Below are positions 37,117 through 52,100 of a stretch of DNA of 64,000 nucleotides, one piece after another. The stretch covers positions 496,001-560,000 of the forward strand of contig NC_087083.1 in assembly GCF_026151205.1 (NCBI RefSeq). Direction: 5' to 3'. Numbering within the stretch: position 1 is the stretch's first letter; every line of letters starts with the position of its first letter. The position numbers and the translations under genes were made by a program. The notes under the pieces were generated by a model. It saw nothing but the letters and a program-made list of their open reading frames with translations, was not told where the DNA came from and did not search any database. This DNA is from Bolinopsis microptera (lineage: Eukaryota > Ctenophora > Tentaculata > Lobata > Bolinopsidae).

Positions 37117-40100
37117 CTACGATATAAACTGAATAGGACTCCTCGCCACAGAATCACTCCCGAACGGGTTATCATCGTCAGCAAAGGGGTTATTGGACTC
37201 CTCAACCGGGTCATCAGCAGCGAAGGGATTCTGGTCGGAGGGGTTGTTGGTGCTGGTAACCGGGGTTGCAGCGAAGGGGTTGTTAGACTCAGGTTCAGCG
37301 AAGGGATTATCCTGGGGTATCAGCTGCAATTAAACAACAATTTTAAGTAACAACTATAAGAATCAATTAAGCAAGTTTAGCAACTTGTAACTAATCATAA
37401 CCAACTTATTAATCATCAACTTACTAATTAATTACCAACTACCAGAGCAGCTCACCTGCGAAGGAGGAGAGTTATCAAACACAATGGCCTCCCTGGTAAC
37501 AGCACTAGATCTAGCCCTGCCTCCCCCCTGGTAGGACTGTTGTAACCCTGGTAACCCTGGTAACCCTGGTAACCCTGGTAATCCTGGTGTTACTTGAGGT
37601 CTGGAACGGGTTACTTGCAGCTTTGATTTCTTTTCCCCGTCAATTACCACAGGCTTGTTGTACACTCCTGGGATGGGAAATGTGGCGATTAATTAGCGAT
37701 TAATTAGAAGTAATTGTATCATTGTAGTGAGATTATCAACGAACAAACATTTTATCTAAATTGAAATATCAGATTTAAAGATTTAAAGCATAAATAACGT
37801 TTCAATCTTACACCCTTGGGCCATGACACTGTATTATACACAGTACACACGTGCACATGACACTGTATACACAGTACACACGTGCACATGACACTGTATA
37901 CACAGTACACACGTGCACATGACACTGTATATACAGTACACACGTGCACATGACACTGTATACACAGTACACACGTGCACATGACACTGTATATACAGTA
38001 CACACGTGCACATGACACTGTATATACAGTACACACGTGCACATGACACTGTATACACAGTACACACGTGCACATGACACTGTATATACAGTACACACGT
38101 GCACATGACACTGTATACACAGTACACACGTGCACATGACACTGTATATACAGTACACACGTGCACATGACACTGTATATACAGTACACACGTGCACATG
38201 ACACTGTATATACAGTACACACGTGCACATGACACTGTATATACACAGTACACACTTGCACATGACACTGTATAGTGTATACACAGTACACACGTGCACA
38301 CGTGCACACGTGCAATATACTTGACACGTGCACAGATCACAAAGAATATACCCATAGGCCATAATATTATAATAAATAACCCGCATACCTTTAGCAAAGA
38401 AGTCAGCTACAGCAGTAAAGGGGTCAGGGGCGTTTTCAACACTTCTAAAGAACTGTTGATCCAGGTTTTCTATCTGTAAAGATAAAATTCTCCTTAATTC
38501 ATTTTGTATTAAAAAATCTCCTTTTAAGATCGTTCTTCAAGCAAATATGGTAAATATGGCTCTTAGAGACTTTAGATCCTGGAAGCTGATTAGCCACGGT
38601 CACGTGTCAGATTAGCCACGGTCACGTGTCAGATTAGCCACGGTCACGTGCTAGATTAGCCACTGTCACGTGTCAGATTAGCCACTGTCACGTGTCAGAT
38701 TAGCCAGTGTCACGTGTCAGATTAGCCAGTGTCACGTGTCAGATTAGCCAGTGTCACGTGTCAGATTAGCCACGGTCACGTATCAAATAAGAGCATTTTT
38801 TCAACCAGCACCCGATCTAACAACCTTAACCAAACAATAATATAAGGCTCATACTTGATAGTGATAAAATGGAAATAATTTCTAGAATGTTCAAGAGCGA
38901 TATTTGTGAACTCCGAGCTACGTGTAATGTTACAGGTTTTAATATCTTTTAAGTTTAAACTTAAATTTAAAAACAGGTATTATCCTCTCACACCCAGGGC
39001 AGGTAAAACAATATGTAAAAACCTGATCAAGAGATTTAAGGTGTTCGAGAGTTTGTCTGTTATCGTGGGAGCAAATAGGACAATCTTCCTCCAGATCAGC
39101 TAACTCTTCGAAGCACTGAAAAAAATCATTCGGAGTTATAATAGATGTGATATTTTCTCGTGATTTTTTCCGAAAATTATGACGTAAATCATCCGGAAGG
39201 TAAAATATAATAAATTATAATATTATAATAAATTGATCATTCCAGTTTATGAGTTCATCAATCTTTCCCTAGGGTTTTCGGAGTAAAAAGGAATTGATTA
39301 ACATACATTTAAAATCTCACAGTATCAAGTACCTAAAAGAACTTTGAATATTATACTATTATATTATGTATTATGTAATGTAATAGATTGATAAAATTAA
39401 AGAATAGCTCCAACTGGGATTTGAACTTGTAACCCCGGCTAAAAATCTAGCGGGCAAGTCGACTGCCCTAAAATGTGCCTCTATCTTCGTCAAAATACGA
39501 CAAAAACCCTCACACTCCTGAGCCTCAACCAGTTCCAAGCCCGTTCCAATGCAATCATAATATTTTTGCAACATCTTTAAAAGTTGTCCTTTCTTTGTGT
39601 GACATGAAAGCTAAATGACGTAATTTTAAAAGGTTGAGCAATGCTCTGCCTTATTCATTGTCTATAGACTATGCTCCGTTTAAGATTTCTCATATTTTTA
39701 CTTGTCTTTTTTATTCTTATAAAAATAGTGATTCTATGCGGCCCCTCTATGACTCGCTGCTTCAACTCCGGCAGCTTTTTTTTGCACTATAAATCGAAAA
39801 AGTATTTAAGTATTTAAAGTGTTTAAGAAAAGTATTCAAGTAAAGTATTTAAGTAAAGTATTTAAGTAAAGTATTTAACGTAGTTGAAATAAAACAGTGT
39901 GACAATTGTTTGCGATGGAGAGCACCAGACGTTGAATATAAATTATATTATTTTTTCTTGGTGCTCAAACGTTGGGCTTATTTCGTAGATTGCAACTTTG
40001 CAATGGTGAAAATTGGCTAAATTTTAAATTTTGGAAATTCCATTGCATTTGCCATAATGATAATTTTCCCATCGCAATTGCAAATTCTCCAAATCCCCCT

Positions 40101-43100
40101 CTCTTATATTCATTGAACGGTCTTGAATAAGTATCTGATTGAATTATTTTCATTACTTGTTATCTTTACTGGTTCGAAGAATATATCGAATTAAATAATA
40201 ACTGAATTGTTTTTTAGAGTGAAGATTAATTTTCGCATTTTTAGATATTATCTTACTTATAATTCAAAGAACTATGTCTGTCTGTATGTCTGTATGTACG
40301 ACCGCCCACGTGCAAAAATTGTTGGGACGGCATTGGGGGGGGGGGGGGGGGGGGTTTCCGAATGATTACGCTAGTGTATTTTTGACACAATAGCTATGTG
40401 TAAAACTGTCAACTGATTACGGAGGGGGGGGGGGGGGGGGGGGCATTAGAATAGAAAATGCAAACGTTCTTGGAATTAATTCCTAATCCAATTTTTTGTC
40501 AGATTTATGGATGTCGACAACAAACAAAGAAATCATGTTCAGAGGCTATACGATCTGGTTGTTGCAATTAATCATTCTCACTCCTGCTGTTACCGTTGCT
40601 TCAGGTAAAAACTCAAAACTGATACAGGGTGGGCCAAAAGTCAGTACAGTGCAAACGTTGGCATTAATAGCTCAGTCACTGAGTGCCCAATTGAAATAAT
40701 TCTTTCTGGTATTACTACCACCACTGGTTCGAGGAATTTGTCAAATCGAATAATATTCTTGTTCATTTTTTTCAAATGAAGGTTCGTATTCATTTGATAG
40801 TTTGGACTTTTGGATAGTCGGATCGAGCTAAAATTTATTGGATTGAGTTTGGCCACTCGAATTACTTTTGTCCTGAAAAAATGAGTTGTAGCTTCTCAGA
40901 TGACCGAGATACGGAGCAGAACGAGTTTATTCATTACGTGTGATCAGGCGATTGGCTTATCTAATCACGTGATAAGGTCACCCTGTTAACCAACCCATTA
41001 AGAAGGGGGATGTTCACCCTGATTTTTTTGTGAAACTTGGTTTCGAGATAGCAGTTGACCAACAAACTAGGACCGGTGACCGAACTTTTGAGGAGGTCCT
41101 GTGGGGCAGCCACACCCATATAATATTAGGTCCAAATTAGGCCCAATTTAGCCAAATACCCTGAACATGCCCAAAACGCAAATTTTATGTGCTCTACTTG
41201 TGTCTTGTAGCTAGTGGTCCCCTGAACCCATATTTGGGCATTCGCACCAAATTTGATCGATTTTGGCCTATAAATTGGTCAAATATCAATATTTTTGAAT
41301 GAAACCAACTGAATAATAATAATATGCATATTATATGGAAGGTAAGCTTATACTACACATTCTCTATGATTATCAGCTCAGTATCTACCTAACTGTGGAT
41401 TCTGTATTCAAATAATCGCAAAAAATTAACATATGATAACACTAGAAACGAATTTGCTTTTGGACACCAATGCGCACAATAAATTTTGGGAAAGGTGACT
41501 GAGGGGTTGACAGCTGATATTAGCTTAATTTCTTCGAAGTATTTCCCTGTTGATTTGATACAGCTAATCTTAAACACAAAAATAACGCCATTTTCCAGTT
41601 TTAGCAATTTTGACCATAACAATTTACTGATAACTGAACCAAACAGTGCAGTATCACCCAACTTTTTCCATTTTCAGGGAACAGCCAGGCTTGCGAAATC
41701 AAGGAAACAAATGGTTTTCTCCAAAGTGTATGCACTAAGTTTCACTCTTATGCTGCGTACAAATGTCCCTATTCGAATGAAATGTACTGGATTATCGATA
41801 AATTAAGTTTCGCTCGGTCGAATATGTTCAATGCAACGTGTAGCAATGACCCATTCGGATACCAGGTACCAAAATTAATTTAATTTAATTTAATTTAATT
41901 TAATTTAATTTAATTTAATTCAATTTAATTTAATTTAATTTAATTTAATTTTATTTAATTTAATTTTATTTTATTTAATTTTATTTAATTTTATTTAATT
42001 TTTTACTATTCACATTTAAACATACTCATGTGTACGAAATTGTATATCATGATCAGAATTTTTTTAAATGCACCCCTTTTTCCAAAAATGTCTCGGCTAC
42101 AATTTATTTCCATTTTCAGGTTTGCGGTTCCTCTCCTGATCGGATAGTTTTTTCTGGTGATACTTCTGTCTGCGGATCCCACATTTGTAAGACAGAATCA
42201 ACTATTGTAGCTATACCTGAAGGAGAAATATGTTCTGGACAGGTAAATTGCTCTAACATTCCCGACCTGGGAAAGATAGGATGTGCAGTGGTGGAACAAG
42301 AAGAACATTCCACATTGAAAATCTGTAACAATATCTGTGAAATGGAAAACTGTGAGGATGAGAGCAAGTGTAACGGCTACAACTACGGATTCTGGTGTCC
42401 GAGGAACTTACATATGAATACTAGCAAATATTTGGAAATCTCGCAAATTTGTGACGAAACCCAAGATTGCATGAATGCAGTTCAATTACAATTCTATGGT
42501 GAAGAAGAACTCTGTCAGATGGCGATCAAGAAAAACTTTCCCTACTGTACCAACGTTAGAGGAAAAGTTCTGATTGTGCGACCCATATTTAATTTCACCC
42601 GATGTGCTGCCTTCAAGTATGACCACACAGCCAGCATCCCGTTCTGGTTTCAAAAGTTTTGATTACAAGATGAGTACGACTGATTCTGGGCTGTTCGTAA
42701 ATCCGTATTGCTTAAATTACATGGACCAAACTAACTGCAGTGACCCGGACAAAGTAGCTGTGAGGTGCCATATCCCAGGGTATGGTTTCAGTACTGTCTC
42801 CAAAATGAAAGTATGCGGTGGAATGGAGACAGGACTCTGCAAGAATAAGATGGACTTGCAGTGTATCGAGAAGTCAGTGGATTGTTACTGCCACAAACAC
42901 CAGTTATGTGATGGAGTGGAGGACTGCGGGGATGGCAGTGACGAAGATACAGCAGAGTGTATCTCAATGACCGAGGAGAGGTGCTATAGGAACTACAGAC
43001 ACGAAGAAGCGTTACGTATTCCCATTGAATGGCTTACCGACGGTACGGAAGACTGTCTTGATGGCATTGATGAGAACGCTACACATTGGCCTGCGTGTGG

Positions 43101-46100
43101 TTTCCATGCAACAAAACGTTTTGCTACAAAGAAGAATCCAGACTGTCAAGATGTCTTTTTATGCCGATCATACGAAAGTGTGGGATTCATAAAGCTGCCT
43201 GAACTATGTGATGGCCTCGAGACATGCGGAAATGAAAATAACATATGCACAATGAGTAGAGGCAAAGCAAGAGTCTCTACAACGGTTAACACGGCGGGGC
43301 CCTATAAAATTATTTCTCATTGCGTCAAAGGCCTGCATGACATTGAGCACCAGCAAAGTTCTTGCATATCCGAAGATTTTAACGTGTTTAATGAAACTAT
43401 TTATGGAGTCTACAGCAGGATGCAAGTAATTTACCCAGATATGCTGTATAATTGTAACCATCTATATGGAGAAATGTACGTTTATTTGAGCTGTCTTGGG
43501 AAATGTACGCATTCAACAAAATGCCCCATCAAAAGTTCAATTAAGTACAATGATTGCAAAAACCAGCATAACGACAGAGTCTATACATTGGTCAATAACC
43601 ATCACCTCACTTTCCTCGTTAGAAAATCAGGAAAATACACCAATGATTATTTCCCTTGCGCCAACAATCTGTGCGTGGAGTATTCTAAAGTCTGTGACTT
43701 GGTTGACAATTGCGGGGATAGTTCGGATGAGCTGAACTGCGGAAACCATTTCGAATGTGGTGGTGTGTTCATTCCAGTAACTCAAAAATGTGACGGCACT
43801 GCGAACTGCGAAGATTGGTCGGACGAGTGTAACGAACAGTGTGGTAAGCAGGTGATAAACGGATTACCTCAAAAAATTACCGCTTTTGGAATTGGTTTCC
43901 TAGCGACCGTTTTTAATCTTGTTGTTGTAATTGAAAATGGGGCGGATTTGAAGCAATGCAAATCTCGCACAATGCTGGCAAACAAGATAATGATAATGGT
44001 TATAAGTATTGGAGACTTCCTAACCGGACAGTATCTATTTTCATTAGCGATTGTGGACTATAAGTTTGGTGCAGACTTCTGCAAAGGTCAGTTGAAGTGG
44101 CTGAGTAGTAAATATTGTTCAATTTTGGGGGTCATCAGCACTATTGGAAGTCAGATCTCTGTCGTTTCGTTAGCCATTCTCAGTATTAGTCGAGTTTGCG
44201 GTATTCAAAACAGTATGGTGAGATCAAATTCGAGAATGAGCTTTAAAAACATTCTCGTTCAGTTTGTGGTGATGATATTTCCTGTGATTATTATGACCTC
44301 ATTAATTGCCCTTGCACCCTTGTTTCCATTTTTCGAAGACTTATTCGTAAATGGATTGACCTACGACACTGAGATAAAGCTATTTATCGAACAAGCTGGT
44401 AAGGATATGCATTTTGATGTAATACAGCGATACTATGGCAGGGCAAAGATGCAGCCATTAAAGTGGTCAATTATCGTGAGTCTTATGAGGACTATGTTTT
44501 CAAATGATTATGGAAATTTGGATGGAAAAGTAGGAAGGGTTGATTTCTATGGTAACGATGGAGTGTGTCTCTTCAAATATTTTGTTCACAAGAGTGATCC
44601 TCAAAGACGATTCAGTTTGACAATTTTATCAATTAACATTCTTTGTTTTGCCATAGTTACTATTTCATACATTTTCATAAACGTTAAAACAATTAAGAAT
44701 TCCAGCATTCTGACAAAGGGAAAGACTCCAACGTCCAAAATAGTCCGAAAAAGGAACCAAAAACTACAGCGAAAGATAGCTGCTATCATCGGTACAAACT
44801 TTGTTTGCTGGATACCATTCGTGATTGTGAGCATTCTTCACTACTTTGGTGTTATCGACGCGTCAGAACAGTACAGCCTCTTTTCTATTGTCATACTGCC
44901 AATAAACTCAGTTATCAATCCTTTTATATACAGCACCATATTAAACAAATACATGGCCAAATTTAACCCAGCTAGGATATTTCATGAGCGGGCGGAAATT
45001 GCTCCCATTCCCATCGATCGTATTCCCTCTTATCGATTGGGTCCTTCTGATCCGGATCCCTCCGATCCCCCTCCTTTAGATCCCTCTCCCGCTGATCCCT
45101 CTCCGTTCGATCAATGTCCATCCGACCCCTCTCCGTCCGATCTCTCTAATCCCTCTCCATCTGATCCCTTTCCTTCCGATCCATCTCCTTCTGATCCCTC
45201 TCCTTCTGATCACTCTCCTTCTGATCATTCTCCTTCTAATCACTCTCCTTCTGATCCCTCTTCTTCTGATCCCTCTCCTTCTGATCCCTCTCCATCCGAT
45301 CCCTCTCCCTCCGATCCCTCTCCATATGATCCCTTTCCTTCCGATCCATCTCCTTCTGATCACTCTCCTTCTGATCATTCTCCTTCTGATCACTCTCCAT
45401 CTGATCACTCTCCATCTGATCCCTCTCCTTCCGATCCCTATCCTTCCAATCTCTCTCCTTCTGATCACTCTCCTTCCGATACATCTCCTTCCAATCTCTC
45501 TCCTTCTGATCACTCTCCTTCCGATACATCTCCTTCCAATCTCTCTCCTTCTGATCACTCCCCTTCTGATCACTCTCCTTCTGATCCCTTTCCTTCTGAT
45601 CACTCTCCTTCTGATCATTTTCCTTCTGATCACTATCCTTCTGATCATTCTCCTTCTGATCACTCTTCTTCTGATCCCTTTCCTTCTGATCATTCTCCTT
45701 TTGATCACTCTCCTTCTGATCACTCTCCTTCCGATACATCTCCTTCCAATCTCTCTCCTTCTGATCACTCTCCTTCTGATCTCTTTCCTTCTGATCACTC
45801 TCCTTCTGATCCCTTTCCTTCTGATCACTCTCCTTCTGATCATTCTCCTTCTGATCACTCTCCTTCTGATAATTCTCCTTCTGATCACTCTTCTTCTGAT
45901 CCCTTTCCTTCTGATCACTCTCCTTCTGACCACTCTCCTTCTGATCACTCTCCTTCTGATCACTCTCCTTCTGATCACTCTTCTTCTGATCACTCTCCTT
46001 CCAATCTCTCTCCTTCTGATCACTCTCCTTCTGATTACTCTCCTTCTGATCACTCTCCTTCTGATTACTCTCCTTCTGATCATTCTCCTTCTGATCACTC

Positions 46101-49100
46101 TCCTTCTGATCACTCTCCTTCTGATCCCTTTCCTTCTGATCATTCTCCTTCTGATCACTCTCCTTCTGATTCCTTTCCTTCTGATCACTCTCCTTCCGAT
46201 CACTGTCCCTCTGATCACTCTACACCTGATCAGTAATTTTCTAATTACTATCCCTCTGACCCCAGTAATAGTTACAGTTTACACTCTTTTAAATGACTTT
46301 TCTCTTTAGAGAACGACTACACATGGGCAATGATTTTATATTGCACGTGGGCGGTCATACAAACAGAGAGAATCAGTCGAATTATAATATATATTTAATA
46401 TTACTTGTTCAAATATAAATAGGTCAGTGGTCAGGGTCGGGTGGTCACATAGAATGATGCGAACTTGTTATTCTATTACTTTATTTATTTTAATGTCCAT
46501 TTATCATTTCATCTAAAATGTACTCTTTCAGATGTGTGTCCACTGTTATGATTTTTGCTTGTTGGGATATATTATTTACAATAAAATGTTGTGTTAATAT
46601 TGAAGTTTCATCGCGTTCATTTTTGGTAATACCAATTGGAATTCCGCGTTTTTTTCTATTTTGGTTAAATTTTGTTAGTGATAAAAAACCGCTTTGGAAC
46701 GGAACGACTTTTATTTAAAGACATTTTAAGAGATAGTAGAATTCATGATTGTGACATATTAATATGTTGATGTTTGTGATATTCAAACTTCCCAGAATTT
46801 GTGATTATTGGAGTGTTATTTTACATTTAAATGTTGCCACTAGGAAATGAATACACATTTGCCATTCTAAGATCTATCAACGACAGGCCCATGAACAAGT
46901 ATTCCTAATTGGTGGGAGAATAAATGGAATTTCGAATCTCTAATACGATAAATTAAACCAAATCTTAACCTGCGTTACCAGCACTAACTGGTCCAAGATA
47001 TGTATATTATCAAAAAAACACGTACTTACGTAAATTACTTAAACGACCGGATTGCAAAATGGTTAAATTCATTTCCGATCTGAATACCTTAATGGGGAAT
47101 ATTTAACTACTAGTCAGGAACAAATATGGGATATATTATGAGAAAGGTTTGATCACATAGAAAGTAAGTTGTCAGTAATTAAAACACGTTGAAAGTAAGT
47201 TGTCTGTTATTAAAACTGACTATGCGAGAAGACGGACTCACCGATTCATGTTATTGTGAAATGCATTTTTAAACTTTCACCGAGGTCGTTGTTGCACTTA
47301 ACTGTCTGTACAGATGCTTAATTGAGCATTTTAATGGCGTATTAAGATTTTTTACTTAAGTTTATTATGATAGTAACTGATACTCAGTATTAACTAATTA
47401 GCTAATTAACTAATTATAACAGTATAGAATTAAATTATACACAGCTATACATTGAACTTTATAATAAGTTAGTTAATAAATCACCTTCACTGTGAAGGAC
47501 TAAGCTGGTCGGAGTTTCATTAAGTTTAATTAAGTAAGTCAGAGTTTAATAAAGCCCATTAAATCATTAACTTCAAATTAAATCATTAACTCTAAATTAA
47601 ATCATTAACTCTAAATCCCCTTGGAGATCTGATCAAAAGTGATATGATCACCAGAGATCCGGTATTTGGTAGCCGTGCCAGTGTTCACTGTTCACCACAC
47701 CATTGAAAGGGGCTAGTGGTTAATTATTCAAGCTTAATCAAGATTTGTTACTTATTAAGTTAAGGAGTTTAATCGACTTTTCGACTTTCAATGATGATAG
47801 TTAGTAATTCCTTATTTGGTTACCGCCAGTGTTGACCACACCACTGAATAGGGCCACTTAACAATTCGGTGCCCCAGTAATTGTCTCGTAGCGACCAAAA
47901 GCCAAACGTTCACCGCACCATCCGGTAGTACGGTTAGTAACACTCTCTAGTGGCAACCCCTGTTACTTTGTCGTAAGTACCCTGGTAAAGGCTTGGTCTG
48001 TATACTTGGTATTTCTGGTATGCTTGGTATTTCTGGTATGCCTGGCATGGTATTTCTGGCACCTTGGCCTTGGTAGGGTTATTGTATTGTCACAAATTCG
48101 TATACTGTAATAGCTCATACAGTAAAACCCCGAATTACAGTACCCCAAATTTACCCTATAGTAAATCAGGGTTTTACTGCAGTAATGCAATCAGAGCATT
48201 TTTCATTTAGCAAGGTTTTGGATGAGAATAGCTCGCCTTGGTTATTTTTAAAAGCTCGAACCAATTAGCAAAAAATAATTCCAATTATGGGACTTTTATA
48301 CGATTATAAAATAACTAATTATTTATAATGTAAAATTAAATAAATCTTTTAACCCAAGATAAACACATACAAAATATCTGGGCTCCCAATTAGCCTGCGC
48401 CCAATTAGCTCTCATTATCTAGGACACGAGGTTTTATGATCACAAAAATACCGTTTAAACACCAAATTAGTAATTATGAAAGTTTAGTTCAGTCTTTTGG
48501 TGATTTTTATTTTTATACTGTGTTGATCATGTAAGGTCGAGCGTGATTTCGTTACAGATGGCACGTATTATTTCGTTACATATGCTGGTGTAATAGCGTG
48601 CACGTGCAAGGTTAATTGGTACGACATTTTTATCGATTTTGTTTTTTCTAACCTTAACTTTTGTACCGTTAGTGCCCGCAGTTTAGTTAAGGCTGGAACA
48701 GATCTAACAATATGTTCTAATTTCTCTTCACAGATTATTGTAGTAGCATTATAAATTGTGATCGTTTTTTGTGATTATGTCGTTTTTAGACTGTTTTACA
48801 TATTATTAGTCAGCTGTATCTCTGGTTAGTACTTTATTATGGATATTTTTAATGCACAGCAATTATTTTTTATCGCTTTTTAATCATTGTTCGTGATTAC
48901 GTTCTGTTTAGTCTGTTTTGCCTTTACATAATAATTATCTGTATATTCGGTTGGGATGGGTGTTTTAAATGCGATTAAATCTGACTATCACGTGGCCACG
49001 TGACCACAGCTACAGACTTACTAAGTTTCTAGTCTACTTTATAACTCGAATATTTCAGTTTTTCTGTCTGACCACCCACGTGCAAATTTGGTGAGGATTA

Positions 49101-52100
49101 AGAAGTAATGGTGAGGATTGAATAGTAATGAGGGTGGAAACGCGCAACTACAAAAAAAATCATTAGCTTCCTCCCTGTGACCACAGGCTTTTTTGATAGC
49201 TTTCTGCTTAAGTGCTCTTACCATTGTGACTATATCCAAAAGTTAACACACGATTTTTTAAGCGGAGTGCTGGATTGCAAGCGGAGGGCTGGGTTGCAAA
49301 GGTAGACTGATGTATATGTCAAGGAAGACGGTGTCTTTCTTTTTAAGGAAGCATTCATAAAATTAATTCTTTGTTCTATTATTGATTTATTGTTCATAGA
49401 TAATAGGCGTACAAGCATTGATAATTAGATTAATATTCTTTGATCATTTGATCTTCATTTGCTAATTTTGTCAGAGTGTTGCATCCATTTTAATTTTGTA
49501 TCCTTTTCATTAATCGCTAAGTTCTATAGATTTCGAATTGATGCTTCTTGGTGCGGTAATATTTTGCAAATAGTGCAGTTTTTCACCTGCCTAAAACTTG
49601 TTTATGTGCGGTAAATTTGGCGACAAAAAACACAGCAATTAAATAGAACAATTCGCAAAATTTGCAGCCTTTAGGTACACTCGATCTCAGGTTGGCTTAT
49701 TGGACAGCGTAGTATGTAACGTTGCCTTACACGATTGTTGAGTTACTAAAACAAATAACCAACAAGGTCTTACATTGAGATTCCTGACAATTCAAGATGT
49801 ACAAATCTAGAATTACGGTCCTAATAATAGAAGATTTAACAATTAAACGGGCAAGGGCTCACTAGTTGAGAAGGTTGTGAGCATAATAATATTATATCAG
49901 AGAAGTACAACAGATTAAAATTTCCAACACATTGTCCAAATTCAAACGCATTATAATATTATGTACATTGTACAAGCTTAAGTGACTAAAGTGACTAAAG
50001 TGACTCAATTTCAATCTGTTGAGGGATTGCAATCCAGTATGACAAGTTCGTTTGTACCAAGATTCACCCTCGATTGTTTTTTGTTAATCAAAATTACTGA
50101 TAGTATTGAAAGTCGATGCATTATCAACTTGCCATCTGATAATAATAATAATGAAATTTCTGGGAATATTTTCAGCGAGGAATATCATTGTTCTTTGTTA
50201 TACGTTTGGTTCCAGATCATGGAGTTTTGCCCTGAAATTTAAACACATTCTGAATACCACACGATTTTAGAAGTTTTAGGTTATAAAGTCAATTTTGAGT
50301 TATTAACAAAAGTCACTTGGGGGTCTTTCAGAGACAACCTCTTTATGTTTAAGTATCATGTACATACTGTATAGTGTATAATAGGGGTCGTTCACATATT
50401 ACGAAATCAGCCGAGGGGGGAGGAAGGGGGGTTTCCAAATGATTACGCTAGTGTAATTTTGACACAATAGCTATGTGTAAAACTGATTACGGAGGGTGGT
50501 GGGGGGGGGGTTAAAAATTCTCCGAAAAGTGATTGCGTAACAACGGTCCCATATTGGTAAATATTGTTAAAACAGGCGCGAATAACCTTTACCTGCAGAT
50601 ATTTTGACAACATGACAACATGTCAGTATTAATGCTTTTCATACAAAGTTACAACAAAGTCAGTATGTTTTTAACATTAAAATTGTCTATGATATTACAA
50701 AGTTACAAATTTTGTCCTCACAAGGTTACCTGTTTCCAATAGTGAATTAGCCGTGTGTTTAGTGTGTTTTACTTTTTAGTATCAGCCATTTCTAGTCATT
50801 TCCTACTACACAACCAGGGGATTATAATCCTTGGACGAGTTGCACTTTTCACGTTTGCCTTGTCAGAGAAACTTTATAAAAGCAAGGCAATTATAATTGT
50901 TGGAGGAGTTGTGTGTTTATTTGTCAGCCAATCAAGGAACTTGTTTATAAGTTAGGGATAATTTATTAATTCATGTAATTTATTAATTTATATGAATGCC
51001 ACTCCATGGGGTGCAGGTGGCAAGTCCCCATACATCGTGGTCCGGTAGTTTCATTGCGTCTTAATATAAGACTTATTGACAATGTCAGATGACAATATCA
51101 TCTGCTAAAACCAGTGTGAGTTTAACTCGACGCACCAATAACGTCGAACACAAAATTTAGACATGACAATTATAGATTATTCTTAATCATGCTTGCTGCA
51201 TGATGACTTCATGATAAAATTTAAACATGTCCTTTTAATATTTTAATATAGTTATCGGTGTTTAATAGTGAATTAGACAATATTTAATATAATTACAAAT
51301 GGCATCGTCTTCCTTACAAAGTTACAGTGATAGTCATTTCCTGTCAACGCGTTGTGTAACCTAGTTTAGTCAATGTTTTACTTTAAAATGGAACCAGATT
51401 TTTAAACTTCTCATTACACAAATATATTATACAGATTCTGTTTATTTTTGTGAGTATTGAGTTTCTCCACTGACACTTGACGTCATTAAACTGTCACGTG
51501 ACACTTTTGAATCTTGTTATGCAAAGCTGACTTCTCATCTGACCCCCCTTATTGTCTCACAGGAACCATGAACACATCTGACGTCATCATCAGAGCACTC
51601 CCCCCTCGCTCGGACCTCTACAATCCCCACATTAAATCCTACCCAGACTACCCTGGTATGGCAACACCCTTTACACCTCTCGACTTCTCACTCGGGTCCC
51701 TTCTCTTTCTCTGTGCTCTGGTCGGTATCCCTGGTAACATCTTCGGACTCTTCTACTTCACCTTTAAGACGCGCAGAGACAGGGTTACCTTGCTTTACAT
51801 TGTTATCTGCGGTGTGGACACTATGACATCCTTCAGCCACCTCCCGGTAGCTATAGCGCTGTTCCGAGGTAGAAAACCAGGGGTTTTTAACAACCATCTC
51901 TTCTGCGCTCTCTGGGAGTCCCTCTACACAATCCTCCAGAAGACCTCTATATTCCTAGTCCTCCTCCTCAGTGTATCCCGTACCATAGCAATAGTGAAAC
52001 CCTTCTATAAAATCCGGATTATCACCGTCATGTGCAGTTTGTTGGCGTACGTGTTTATCTTAATCCTGATACCGGTGGTTCAGTACGTGGTAATCCCACT

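Noticed and set aside
37752-38397. Three overlapping minus-strand open frames of ~190 aa
   Set aside because: All are readings of the same 28-bp minisatellite in different frames.
45076-46309. Long Arg-rich and Leu/Ile-rich frames opposite or beside the GPCR tail
   Set aside because: Shadow frames of the 15-bp repeat; the SPSD frame is the one continuous with the 7TM domain.
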